The translations under genes and the position numbers were made by a program. From assembly GCF_027409185.1 (NCBI RefSeq), contig NC_084461.1, positions 188,454,001 through 188,518,000 on the forward strand: a DNA stretch of 64,000 bases. Direction: 5' to 3'. Each line of letters starts with the position of its first letter. The stretch's first letter is position 1. The notes under the pieces are model-generated. The model was given only the letters and a program-made list of their open reading frames with translations. It was not told the origin of the DNA and did no database searches. Below, piece by piece: positions 32,457-43,215 of the stretch. Origin of the DNA: Cynocephalus volans (Eukaryota; Chordata; Mammalia; Dermoptera; Cynocephalidae).

Positions 32457-35400
32457 CTGCAATTAACAAGCAAGAACGCTGAGGACAACAGGAGAGGAAC
32501 TGGGAGGGAGGGCTGTGGGTGGAGCCAGAGCAGAGAAGCAGCTGTGGTAGATGTGTAGATGGGCCACTCAGATCCTCCTCCAAAGAGGGAACTGCTGCCC
32601 AGCTGCTGCTTGCCCAAGGTTATGTCCGTCCTGGGTCAGCCCACAGCCAACTGATCATTGTCAGGGTATAAGGGCCCAGCCATCTCACCCAACTCAGGAC
32701 CTCCTAGAAGGGCTATTTTAGCTCCAGGGCTCCCTGGGGAATTGGCCAAGACTATCTTTGGGCCTGAATCTCATCTCAATTTCTGCTTTCCTGCCCTTCC
32801 CTTCTTTTCTCTGCCCTTCCTTCGCCAGGTACTGACCCCAAGTGTTCTCCCAAATAAACATCCTGCAGGGATGTTCCTGGAAACCCAGCTTCAACAGGGG
32901 TAAAGCAGGGATTATAAACTCAAGTTTAAGGGGCAAGGCAGGTTAGTTAAGGGAGAAAGGTGGGTTTGGTGGGGACTGTGGAGATATATGGCCTGTTTGC
33001 TGAGGTGGCAATTGCTCAGGGCCAGCTGATTGTGGCTGTATGGGCAAGGAGGTCAGAAATCTAGATTTTTTTTTTACATGTGATTTTCACATTTAAAGTG
33101 TATTGGCTATTTATTTTAAAAAACATATTGGCTATTAATAACTAGCACTTTTACTGCCCTTATTACATGTAGCATTTTACATATATTATTAACTAGTTTA
33201 ATCCTCACAACATATTATGAGATAGGTTCTATTATTATCCCTACTTTACAGATGAGGAAGTTGAGTCAGCAAGATTAAGGAGATTTTCCAAAGTCACACA
33301 GCTGGTGGAAGGTGAAGGCAGACCTTTTAAGTGCCTGACTTTGGGGGTAAATCAAAATAAAATTTTTAGTAAAATGTGGAACTTGATGGAAACAATCCTG
33401 AGAGCCTACAAGGGGCTATTTTAAATAGACACATAACGTTCACTAATAATGCTGGCAGGACCATTTCTTGCTCATACAGAAGCTTTGGCAAATGAGCAAA
33501 AGTGCTCTTTCTTCCAGACGTGTTACTGCCACCTGCCAGAAATAGGTCATATATACTGATTTTTAAAAAATTATAACAATACACTTTACTGCCATCTGCT
33601 GGAAAACTATAGCAACGAACATACAGTCTATGATGACTATTATGAGACTGGCATCCCGGAGAGTTGTGCGGTGCACAACTTACACGACTGTATGTGGTGG
33701 TCCTTCATGCCACAGTAAATTGATTCTCTAACCAGGTCTCTATGCATCATGAGGAAGGCAGAACCTGTAGCCACGCAGACCTGGGTTTGAATCCAGGCTC
33801 TGGCATTTGCCATTAGTGTTATCATTTCAGGCAAGTGACTTTACTTCCCTGGGCCTCAGTTTCCCCATCTATAAAATGATAATATACTAACTCTTACCTC
33901 ATAGGATGATCGAGAGAGTGAAATGAGGCAAGGGCTCAGTAAGTAATTGCTGGTTCTCTCTCAGTGTGGGGTCAGGGGTGGTTTAGACAAGAGGGGAAGA
34001 TGGAGCCCTCTGAAAGGTAAGCCCAGGAGCTGGGGTGCAGGGAATGCCCAAAGGACCCCATTACCTCCTCCTTGGAAAACCTCTCTGCCTGTGTGGTCAG
34101 CATCTCTCGAACGCTGCAGAGAGAGAAAAGCAGGTGTTGGTGTCAGATGTGTGTGGGGGGTGTGAACAGGGAACCCCCACCTCCTTCCGAAAGACCCCAC
34201 TCACTAATTAGCCTTCAGCACCCCTTTGCCTTCAGGGTCAAACACTTTGAACGCATTGAGAATGGTCTCCTCGGGGTCTGCCCCTGAAACAGAAAACAGG
34301 GCTTACATATATATGCTGTGGGTGGCTGGGAACCAGTGGCACCCCAGGAGGCAGGGCCCAAGTACCCCCAAAGATGAAGGGGCCATAGCAAGGCTGCTTT
34401 GCTTGGAGGAAATACCCTGCCTTTGCCTGAGCACTGAGCCTTGATATTTTGAACCAGAGGGCTGAGAACATAGTTATTTCTGAGCAAACCCAAGACCAAA
34501 TACAATCTAGATTTAGAAAGACCGAGATTTGAATCCTGACTCTGGCACTTGATAGCTGTACAGCCTCAGACAAGTGACTTTCTGTCTCTGAGTCTCAGTT
34601 ACACATTTGTAGACTGGGGATAAGAATTGAAACTACCTCCTAGGTGCTATTAAATGAGGTAATGCATATAATTTCTCAGCATGAGGCCTGGCTTAGGGTA
34701 AGCCTTGGTGCAATGCTAGCTGCCGTTTTTTATTCTTTTTTCCAATGATACGTTGCCTTCTTGAAACCTACCCATCTTCTGGCAATCCCTGTCTGTTCTC
34801 TTAGTGCTTTAATTCATGCCCGAAGGTGAAGACACACAGATACACACACACACTCAAAGACACACATACACACATACACAAGCTTACCCTTAAGTTTCTC
34901 CCCAAACATTGTCAGGAACACAGTAAAGTTTATTGGACCTGGAGCCTCCTTGAGCATTTCATCAATTTCTTCATTTTTCACATTCACCCGCCCTAGGACA
35001 GGAAACACACAGTCAGGGACTCTAAGCTGGGAAAAAAACAGCTATTAGGACACGGGCATTTGCCCCTGTAATTCCACTTCAAGGAATCTAGTCTAGGAAT
35101 AATCAGAGAAGGGGTGGACAGGGCAAAGATACATGTGAGAAGATGTTCTCTACACTGTTTTTTATATTAGCCAGACAGCTGGAAACAACCAAACATCCGA
35201 TGTGAGGAGGAGTTAGTTACTTATAAAACAGCGTCTTCAGAACCTGGAACATTCTATACGGATATTGTAATTTTTTACTCAAACGAGAAATACTCATAAA
35301 TGAGGCTTCTCAGTTAGAGGTGGGAGAGATAGATGAGCGTCACCTGAGGGAATTTTTTCAAGTTATACTTGCTGTAACCCACAGCCTTGGAGATTCTGAC

Positions 35401-38400
35401 ATACTTGCTTGAGTTCTGCCCCAAGCTCACCTTTGTGCAAATTAGAAAAAGCTGTCCCTTCTTAAGACATTTTATGTTTTAAATAGAAAAAAGCTACAGT
35501 AGCTACAAATGAGAATAGTGCCCTATAAAATTGTGCAGTGCACAACCGGCATGGCTGTTCATGGTGGCCCTGAATTTTAAGGATAGGAGTTGGTGGTGGG
35601 TGGCAGATTGCACATGTATATTTTGAAAAAGCTCTATGCACTTATGTTCACACTGTGGAGATGTTAAATAAATAAATAAATTAATTAATTAATAAAAGCT
35701 GAATCCAAAATAGAATGATTCTGATTATTTAAAAAGCAAAACAAAACAGATATGCCTAGAAAGACTTAGAGGAAAGAGGCTGAAATGTTAACAGTAGAAG
35801 GTGACCTTTGGGGTAATGTTGTTTTCTCCTTTATACTTTTTGGAATGTTCTAAGTTTTCTATTGTGAGCTGGCTTTGCATTCAAAAATCACCCAAAAAGT
35901 TATTTCAAAAGAAAAATAAAAGGTACACGAAATCACTCAAAGACCCATTTTCTGAAACTTGTCTTAAAGGCCGGTTGTGGTTGAGTTGTTTCTTTGGAAA
36001 ATGACAAGCTCTTGACCTTTCCTGATGGGCCTACTTCCTGCCTCTCATGGGTGCGGGATAAGGAGATCATCGTGCAGGCCTGGAGGGGGCCAGAGGGGGC
36101 AACATACCAAGAGCAGCAAAGGTGTCTCTCAAGTCGTTCTTGTCGATGAAACCATCCCTGTTCTGGTCCATGATGGTGAAAGCCTGTGACAGGGAGGTTA
36201 TTGGCGGGTCAGCCCAGGAGAAATTGGGTGGAGTTGCTCAAGAGGTTGGGCTGAGGACTGGGGGAAGTGGGATTCTGGGATTCAAGGAGCATCGTAGGAC
36301 ATTAGATCAAGAATCAAAGACTGAGAACAGTCTGGAAGCTCCTCAAAATGTTAAGCGTAGAGTTACCATATGACTCAACAATTCCACTGGAAAAATAGAA
36401 TTGAAAGATACTACGAATCTTTCCATGAACTTGTTGAAGTGCCCTCATATACATTACAGAATTGAAAATGTATGTCCACATTAAAACCTGTTCAGAAATG
36501 TTCATAGCATCAGCATTCATAATGGCCCCAACCTGGAACCAACCCACATGTCCATCAACTGATAAATGGATAAAATGTGACCTATCCATACAGTGAAATA
36601 TTCTTCAGCAGTAGAAAGGAAGGAGATTCTGATGCACACTACAACATGGATGAGCCCTGAAACATCATGCTAAGTCAGACATAAAAGACCATATGTTGTA
36701 TGATTCCATTTCTATGAAAGGTCCAAGCAAATCCATAGAGGCAGAAAATGGATTAGTAGTTGCCAGGGGCTGGGGGACGGAAGAATGTGGAGTGACTGCT
36801 AATGGGTATGAGGTTTCTGTCTGGGGTGGTGAAAAAGTTCTGGAACTAGATAGTGGTGATGATTGCAAACTTTATGACTATACTAAAAACCACTGAATTG
36901 TACACTAACTTTTAAAAGGTGAATTTTATGGTATATGAATTGTATCTCCAAAAGGCTGTTATTTATTTTAAAAGTTAAAAACTGGGGTCTCATCTGGCTT
37001 CCGCATTCCTAAGCTTGGGCAATCTGTAAAAACGAAGCCGGTCGTCTTTCCCAGTTAGCTCCCAGGGAGACCCCAGGAGCTTTGTAAATGCCCCAGGATT
37101 TTATAAATGAGGCATCATGGCTATGTCTTTTTGAGTTCTTTTCTGCAGCTGGTTCCTGAAAATATCTGCACCTTCTGCCCACACCCCCAGCAGCTGATCT
37201 CATTCCAGAGGTTGGGGCAGAGTGAGGGAGGGGAAGTGGGTGTGGCTTTCTCCCTGGAAGGTGACTATTTCAAGTTCAGATATAACATTTCATCCCAGGA
37301 AATCCTTTTTCCCTGGTAGCCTATGGGCTGTGGCATTCCTGTGATCTGCATGTTAGTGGGGACAAAATGTACAAGTGTTCATGTCCTGTTTAGGAAGTCC
37401 CAAATGGTTTCGTCTTTGATATAAAACACAGTGGTCTCTTTAGTATAGCTTTAGCATATTTTCCTCTGGAGGGCCAGGATGAGTCCGTGTGAGCCATCAC
37501 AACCACTGGAACATTAGTTCAGAGTCTGTCCTTCTAAGCCTGTGAGCTTAGTTTTGCCTAATTGATATTGTACTTCGTTTGCTTAATAAGGCACATTCCC
37601 ATTGAATGTAACAGGGTCTCAAACAGGGCTAGTGTTCAATAATTGAAGATTGTAAATTTTAAAATCCAGGAAATAATTGCTTTTCACCTCTTAGCCTGAC
37701 CAAAAAAATATTTTGCACTATTAATACCCAAAGTTGATGGAAATGTGGGGAAAAGGCATTTTTCTCGGGGCTGACGGGAGTAGGAATTAGTGCAGTGTTT
37801 TGGGAGGGCCGTTTGGATCAGCAGTTCTGCTTGTTTTTAGTTCCTTTTTTTCTTTTTTAAGTTACTTTGACCCAGCAGTTCTGCTTTTAGGAATTTACTC
37901 CAAGGAAATAGCCAGAGATACAAGCAAAGATATGTTATTTATAATAATAAAACATGCTAAACAAATGTAACATCCAATTGTAGGAAGTGGTTAAGTAAAT
38001 GATACAAAATGTTGATGATAAATTGTTCAAAGAAAAAATGCAGGTACTAATCAGCAGGCAGAGAAGATTGTAACTTTGTTTCATAAATATATGCATATAT
38101 AACAAAAAGGTCTTGAACGATATATAGAAGGGTACTTCAAAAGTTCATGGATAGATTTGTATTATTTTTTAATTCTATTTTTCCACAGACTTTTTGAAGT
38201 ACCCTTGTACTAAAATGTGAACTGATTATCTCTGGGTGGTAGAATTGTAGGTAGTTTTTATTTTCTTCTTTGTGCTTTTCTGAAAAATTTTTCCTACATT
38301 TTCAACAAGGAATATGTTTTGCTTGATAATTGGCAAATTTATTTAAAATAATTTCTTTAAAATGTTCATACACACACACACTCTCTCTCTCTCTCTCTCA

Positions 38401-39919
38401 GACTGAATTTGGGATTGTTTGGAGGATAAAGACATCTAATCAGAAGGACCCTGCTGGGAATATGGAACAAAAGGGAGGTCTCTGTAATGGGTGGGATTTT
38501 CATCCAGGCAGATAATTCAACAGCTGCACCCACCTCCTTAAACTCCTGGATCTGGGTCTGTTCAAACATGGAGAACACATTGGAGTTGGCGCCGTCTGCT
38601 CTCTTCTTGGCTTTCTTAGGTGCCTGGGGGGAAAAGCATCAATTAAAAGAGTCCAAGGCTGGGATTAGAAAACTAGGTCAGGTCCCATCTCTGGGTGAGT
38701 TAGTTCAGGTTGCAGAGCTCAGCTGCTCATCTGTGAAATGGGGGCATGGTGCCCACAGTCATATCTCAAAAAGGTGATAATGGAGGGATAAAGGGACACA
38801 AAATAAAGTTTCTCAAGAGCATCCTGGTCCTGGTGGATTGTAAGAGACTGTGGATCTTTCAGGGCTTCTTTGAAAACTAGGAGAAGGTGCAGGTGCATCT
38901 CTGGGGACGAAGGCTACACCTAAGGATCAGCCTGGCAGGATCTGGCCTCTTTTGTTCCGATGCATTTCACAAAAAGCTCAGTAATGCATCAAAGGAGAAT
39001 TGATTGGAGGGAAAGAAAAAGTCAGGCTCACTAAGCCATGATGAAGGCCCAGATGAAATGCACTTTTTCAGGGTGTTAAAATCCAACTGCTCCCCACACG
39101 CCACAACTTCCCTCAATCCAGATGGCAGTGAAATCTCCTCTCTAAATGTTCGGTCCTTGTATGGTGTCAACAGTGCAGAGAATGGTGAGCTAACCTTTCT
39201 ACCCCACGCCATTTCTCTCTGACTTTAAATAACAGCAAACACTTAAACACTGTACATACATTGTTTCATTTAATTCTCATAACTGCTTTGTCAAGTAGAT
39301 GCTATTATTATCATCTCTATTTTACAGGGGAGGCAACTGAGGCAGAGAGAGGTTAGATCACTTGCCCAAGGTCACACAGCACAAAAAGACAGAGCCAGAG
39401 TTGGACTTGGCCAGCCTGACTCCAGAGTTTGTGCCCCTAACCATGGACCTACACTGGCGCTGATTTGGGAGATGCCTGCTGCAGGAGGAGACCGCTAACC
39501 AAACAAAACAGGAAAAAAGGTTTTAGATTTGCAAGTTCAAAAGGTGAGAACAAAAAATTCTTTTCCCCAGCTGCCTGAACAAGAGAAAAGAATTACAATT
39601 TGATCCTTAAAAGCGTTCAATCCCATTTTGCAAGCCCTGGGAGTTATTGATTCCTCAAGAGGTCAGTAGACAAGCCATAAAAAAGCCAACTCTCTTATTT
39701 TGTTTTTGTGAGTCCCCGGGAGCTGCTGTTATTTGTGGCTTATCGGGGCATTGATTGGGGTTCCTCTGTGCGCACACAGGGAACAGTGCTTTTTCCACAA
39801 GGGGCTGGAGCCCTTGAAACCCGCCTTTCTCCCCCTCCCCTTTGGTCCTTTGCTTGTAGGTGGCGTCCCCTGTCACCCACCCAGCATCACCACCTCCGGG
39901 AGCCCTTGCTACTCACCAT
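32358..39919 (-). CDS. MYL2: MYL2, myosin regulatory light chain 2, ventricular/slow-muscle isoform (complete)
   Basis: Spliced from high to low coordinate: 39917-39919, 38534-38623, 36108-36183, 34888-34992, 34205-34283, 34065-34113, 32358-32456. The exons give exactly 166 residues, the family length, with all six introns GT-AG. MYL2 wraps the second IQ motif of the beta/slow myosin heavy-chain neck and tunes cross-bridge kinetics. Visible features: basic N-terminus with phosphorylatable Ser15 (NSNVFSMF), one functional Ca/Mg EF-hand loop at residues 37-48 ([12 protein letters not shown]), degenerate later EF-hands, and C-terminus HGEEKD. Compared with the human protein as I recall it, residues 11 (Asp), 70 (Leu), 117 (Asn) and 135 (Ile, as in rodents) differ. 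Convergent with CCDC63. Confidence 0.97.
33135..33335 (-). mobile_element. MIR SINE (MYL2 intron 6)
   Basis: TTTAATCCTCACAACATATT, ACTTTACAGATGAGGAAGTT and AAAGTCACACAGCTGGTGGA. Confidence 0.82.
33368..33560 (+). repeat. Diverged repeat shared with the CCDC63-MYL2 spacer
   Basis: AGTAAAATGTGGAACTTGAT, AACAATCCTGAG, AATAATGCTGGCAGGACCAT; same orientation as 31925-32110. Confidence 0.6.
33755..33950 (+). mobile_element. MIR SINE (MYL2 intron 6)
   Basis: ACCTGGGTTTGAATCCAGGC, CCTGGGCCTCAGTTTCCCCA and CTCATAGGATGATCGAGAGA. Confidence 0.83.
34065..34113 (-). CDS. MYL2: MYL2 exon 6 (residues 118-134)
   Basis: Acceptor CTCTGCAG, donor GAG|GTAATG; 49 bases. Encodes the last base of Tyr118 and [16 protein letters not shown]. 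Only a 91-base intron separates it from exon 5. Confidence 0.95.
34205..34283 (-). CDS. MYL2: MYL2 exon 5 (residues 92-118)
   Basis: Acceptor TGTTTCAG, donor TTA|GTGAGT; 79 bases. Encodes [20 protein letters not shown] then VLKAN and two bases of Tyr118. The codon at residue 117 is AAT (Asn) where human and rat, as recalled, have Asp. This EF-hand no longer binds calcium in the family. Confidence 0.95.
34510..34715 (+). mobile_element. MIR SINE (MYL2 intron 4)
   Basis: GAGATTTGAATCCTGACTCT, CAGACAAGTGACTTTCTGTC and ATTAAATGAGGTAATGCATA. Confidence 0.83.
34888..34992 (-). CDS. MYL2: MYL2 exon 4 (residues 57-92)
   Basis: Acceptor TGTCCTAG, donor AAGG|GTAAGC; 105 bases. Encodes [20 protein letters not shown] then [14 protein letters not shown]. 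Residue 70 is Leu where human, as recalled, has Ile. The central linker helix lies in this exon. Confidence 0.96.
36108..36183 (-). CDS. MYL2: MYL2 exon 3 (residues 32-57)
   Basis: Acceptor TGTCACAG, donor TTG|GTATGT; 76 bases. Encodes [20 protein letters not shown] then TFAAL. It holds the single intact EF-hand loop, with Asp37, Asn39, Asp41 and terminal Asp48 as ligands. Confidence 0.96.
36350..36960 (+). mobile_element. Old L1 3' end in MYL2 intron 2
   Basis: TAGAGTTACCATATGACTCA, ATGTCCATCAACTGATAAAT, TAGTTGCCAGGGGCTGGGGG and TTGTACACTAACTTTTAAAA. Split by a MITE remnant. Confidence 0.87.
36386..36447 (+). mobile_element. Mariner MITE, 5' end missing
   Basis: GGAAAAATAGAATTGAAAGA through AGTGCCCTCA with TA after it; the first ~18 bases are absent and old L1 sequence abuts. 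In MYL2 intron 2. Confidence 0.75.
38127..38207 (-). mobile_element. 81-bp mariner MITE
   Basis: GAAGGGTACTTCAAAAGTTC ... CTTTTTGAAGTACCCTTG flanked by TA at 38125-38126 and 38208-38209. Internal AATTCTATTTTTCC shows reverse orientation relative to the copy at 20579. In MYL2 intron 2. Confidence 0.87.
38367..38400 (+). repeat. (CA)n(CT)n microsatellite in MYL2 intron 2
   Basis: ACACACACACAC followed by CTCTCTCTCTCTCTCTCTC; about 130 bases on the intron side of the exon 2 donor. Confidence 0.92.
38534..38623 (-). CDS. MYL2: MYL2 exon 2 (residues 2-31)
   Basis: Acceptor TTTTCCCCCCAG, donor GAG|GTGGGT; 30 codons in phase 0. Encodes [20 protein letters not shown] then [10 protein letters not shown]: the basic N-terminal extension, Ser15 (the site used by cardiac myosin light-chain kinase) and the start of the first EF-hand helix. 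Residue 11 is Asp where I recall Gly in human; rodents also vary here. Confidence 0.96.
39225..39460 (-). mobile_element. MIR SINE (MYL2 intron 1)
   Basis: CATTTAATTCTCATAACTGC, CACTTGCCCAAGGTCACACA and GACTCCAGAGTTTGTGCCCC; close to full length. Confidence 0.87.
39917..39919 (-). CDS. MYL2: MYL2 exon 1 coding part (start codon only)
   Basis: On the - strand CCACC-ATG is followed at once by GTGAGT, so the first coding exon contributes only the initiator Met. The Kozak context CCACCATGG is strong. The 5'UTR extends to about 39965, judged from the TATA-like box. The same arrangement is known in mammalian MYL2. Confidence 0.92.
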
Positions 39920-39966
39920 GGTGGAAGGCAGACGGCACTGCTTCCCAAGAAGAATTCCACAAACTG
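39920..39966 (-). other. MYL2 exon 1 5'UTR (start approximate)
   Basis: Sequence between the inferred transcription start, 25-30 bases past the TATA-like box, and the initiator ATG. About 47 bases, rich in CAG and CTTC, no upstream ATG. Confidence 0.6.
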
Positions 39967-39989
39967 CCCAGCTCTCCTCAGCCCAGGAA

Positions 39990-40040
39990 CAATAAATACT
40001 TCCTCCCCGTGTTTAAAAATAACCCCATGACCGCTTTTGG
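39990..40040 (-). promoter_or_regulatory. MYL2 core cardiac promoter: HF-1a, HF-1b/MEF2 and TATA-like box
   Basis: Read on the - strand: CCAAAAGCGGTCATGG (40025-40040) matches the HF-1a/MLE1 element, GGTTATTTTTAAAC (40011-40024) the adjacent HF-1b/MEF2 site, and AGTATTTATT (39990-39999) serves as an A/T-rich TATA-like box about 30 bases upstream of the likely start (39963-39968). This tandem arrangement is established for rat MLC-2v, where it drives ventricular expression. A CACGTG E-box lies further out at 40128-40133. Confidence 0.85.
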
Positions 40041-40314
40041 CAGTAATAGGTGAGGGGACACCACCTAAGGCCCCCCCACCCCATGCCGTTCTTCTGAAGT
40101 CAGGGCAGCTCACTCGCCACTGGGTGACACGTGAGACCCAAAAAAGCATTCAAGGTTAAAGAGGCAGCGGCTGGGTCACGGTCACGGGGAGAGGTGCCGT
40201 GCACTTTCTGCAGCGCTTGGAGGGTTGGGTGGGCAACACTTGTGCTTGTCAGTTTTGAGAAAGAAAATGGTAGGGAGAAGATACTGTTAAAATTCTCTAA
40301 CATTATCAGGCATG

Positions 40315-40665
40315 GGTGCCACCCCAGGGCCTTTGCACCTGCGGGGCCTCTACCTGGAATTCTCCATCAGTCACCTGCACGGTTCCCTCTCTCACTTCTT
40401 TTACCACATCTTTGCTCAAACGTCACCTTCTGAGTGAGGCCTCCTCGACCACCCTATCTAAAATATCCACTCACCCCCGCCCTCCAGTCTCCGTTCTGTG
40501 CTTTGTTTTTCTCCAAGGTATTTATCGCTTCCAAACACACTAAACAATTCACTTACTTATTTTGTTCAGTGTCAATGGACAGTCAGCTCATGAGGCTGAG
40601 GTCCTCTTCAGTTTTCCTCACCACTGTCTCACCACTATCTCCCCAGCTCCTGAAAGTTGTTGATT
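40315..40665 (+). mobile_element. L2 LINE 3' region
   Basis: CAGGGCCTTTGCACCTGCGG, CAAACGTCACCTTCTGAGTG and ACCACCCTATCTAAAATATC. Begins about 275 bases upstream of the MYL2 HF-1 element. Confidence 0.85.
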
Positions 40666-40749
40666 TCTTGAGAGGTCAGTAGGAGAGACATAAAAAAGCC
40701 AGCTCACACCCAATGGCTGTCAACAACAAGTTGTGGACTAACCGCAGAA

Positions 40750-40985
40750 ATAACAGCCCTCACCTACTGAGTGCTTGCTGTGTGTCAGGCTCTGTGTTCG
40801 CAAGTCTCATGCTTACGTTTAATTTTCCAGCCACCCTATGGGCTAGGGACCACCTTATCATTTGTGTCCCCATTTTACAGATGAGGAAACTGAGGCTCAG
40901 AGAGGCAAAGCGAGCTGCCTGGGATCACACAGTGATGGAACTCAGAGTGGATCTGAGGCCGGTTTGCCTCCAGAATTCAGACTCT
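40750..40985 (-). mobile_element. MIR SINE
   Basis: CCATTTTACAGATGAGGAAA then CTGAGGCTCAGAGAGGCAAA and GGATCACACAGTGATGGAAC, about 800 bases upstream of the MYL2 start. Confidence 0.87.
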
Positions 40986-41669
40986 TCAAGGGCTTTGAAA
41001 GTAGCATCTCGCTCTCGGAATGCCAGGTGTTATTTCATGCTCTTTCCTGGGATGGCTTCCTCCTATAGACTCACAAATGACCTTGGGAGTCAGGGAACAA
41101 GAACCTGGGGCTTGGAATTAAGCCATGGGCTTGTTTGGTGGCTGTGGGGGCCAGGCCTGAGCTCCAGAGTTCATGCCTCTAAGAAAGAGGATATCCCTTT
41201 GGCGTCCCCACTGGTTTGGCCATAGGGATAAATTCAGAAGTGTGCTGTGGTAGTGGCCAGGTGGAGCTGTGTCAGACAACAAACAGCTCAGGGCTCCTGG
41301 CAGTGGTGACAGCAAAAGCTTCAAAGAGGGTGAATTTGGAGTCCTTGAGGAACAGAAGGACATGTGGGGCTGGAGTTTTCCAGAATATAAAAAAAGAAAT
41401 CCATTTTCTTATTAGCTTTTCCAGAGGGTGAAAGGAGGTGAGGCCTGGGCAAGCCCTCAGTAAATAGTAGCTATCGCTCATTCCCTTCTCAGGGGGAAAA
41501 AAATCTCAGTTTTGGAGGGCACAAGCCAAGGACCATTTTAAGGTGACGGAAGAAGGTGTGGGTTTTTCCTCTCTCCAGTCATGCATGGGTTAGAATTACA
41601 CAGGAGCCTCCTCTTCTGACAGAATCTTTAAAAACAAAGACATTTTTTCCCATATGTGCACAAGCAAGT

Positions 41670-41805
41670 GTACACACACACACACATGGGCACACACAGG
41701 CAGACGCACATGTGCACACACGTGCATGCACAGGCAAACACGCCTGGGCAAGCGCATGTGCACAGAGGCACACGCGCACACTCACACACATGTATGTACA
41801 CACAG
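41670..41805 (+). repeat. Imperfect CA/GCACA repeat
   Basis: ACACACACACACATGGGCAC and variants with GCACA spacers for about 135 bases. Confidence 0.85.
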
Positions 41806-42119
41806 ACCAGAAGGAGTTTTTCTGACCATGATTCTCTGACAACACCAGAATAAACGTTTCCCTAGATAATGGGCAGACCATGGATTTTCATTAAAGCACT
41901 GTGCGAGCAGTCACTAGCTGTAAATGGCCAAGTGAAAAGGCTGTCACAGCCACAGCTGATGTGGAAAACACATGATGGTCAGGAGCCTTGGGCCCCACAG
42001 GGTGGGAGGGTGCATGAGTGTGTCCCCGAGGGGCCCTGGTATGGCTGGGTCATCTGAGGAGAGGTAGTATTTAGCTGGGCCTGTGGGAGGGGTGCTAGGA
42101 GGAGGGTTCTGGCTGGAGA

Positions 42120-42245
42120 GCAAGAGGTGTGGGATCTCACACAGGGCTCTAAGCCTCTAAGGACCTCAGTTTCCTCATCTGGAAAAGGGAGACCACAATA
42201 GTACACACCTCCATAAGGTGTTGGGAGGATTAAGTGACTGTGTAG
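42120..42245 (+). mobile_element. MIR fragment
   Basis: GGACCTCAGTTTCCTCATCT and TGTTGGGAGGATTAAGTGAC. Confidence 0.72.
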
Positions 42246-42787
42246 GAGGATTCTGGGAACATGGAGGCCTGAATGGGGCACGAGCCACATGGCTGCTGGG
42301 ACTCGGGGCCCACAGGGTATGGGTTAGGCCTTGAGATCTGTTGAGGGAACTAAAGGTCTGAAGTCTCCCTGCATGCCAATGGGTTGGGTTGCCTCTGGGG
42401 AGCCTCCCAAGACTAGGGACAAAGGCCCCGGGAGTGGAGAGTCCTGGGAAGACTTGGGGTTTGGTTCTATGTAGACTTCGGGGGTATGTTTCAGCATCAA
42501 CCTCAAGGGTCGATGCATGGGGTGGTGGGGAAGGAGTTGAGTGGATGGGCTGGGTGGCTGAGGCATCTTGCCTGAGAACCACAAGCCCACAGGGCCTGAG
42601 ACCCCTCCTGCCTCTTTGCTGCCTCTGGGATTCCTACAGTTAATAAGTTTCCAGCAACCAGACTCAAGCTGCATTAAGTCAAAGAGAAAAGTAATTGCCC
42701 ACCTGAGGCTCTCAGAAGCCAGAGAGAAGAACACTGGGCCGAACAATCAGAAGAGCAGCTTCTAGAATAACCAGAAAAGAAGCTGAG

Positions 42788-43215
42788 TGTATTAGTTTCC
42801 TATTGCTGCCATAAAAACATTACCATAAATTTGGTGGCTTAAAGTAGCAGATATTTATTTTCTTGCAGTTGTGGAGATCAGAAATAGAAAATGGGTTGGC
42901 AGGCTGCATTCCTTCTGGAGGCTCCAGTGGAGAATCCATTCCTGGTCTTTTCCATCTTCTAGAGGTTTCCCATATTCCTTGGTTGGTGGTCCGTATCACT
43001 CCAACCTCTCTGACTAGTCTGCTTCTGTTCCACCATTTAAGGATCCCTGTGATTACACTGGGCCCACCGGGATAAGCCAAGATCATCTCCCCATCTCAGC
43101 ACCCTTAATTAGTCACAGCTGCAAAGTCCCTTTTGCTGCGTGAGGTCACACAGTCATGGGCTCCGGGAATTAGGATGTGGACATCTTTGGGCAGCCTTTA
43201 GGATGCCTACCGCAC
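42788..43215 (-). mobile_element. ERVL-MaLR LTR, MLT1-like, antisense
   Basis: TGTATTAGTTTCCTATTGCT with GGTGGCTTAAA, TTAAGGATCCCTGTGATTAC and GCAAAGTCCC read as the reverse complement of an MLT1-type LTR. Confidence 0.75.

Noticed and set aside
40713..41225. 170-residue open frame upstream of MYL2
   Set aside because: It runs through a MIR element, with no similarity or splice context.
41654..41881. His/Cys-rich open frames resembling metal-binding repeats
   Set aside because: Translation of a CA/GCACA simple repeat.
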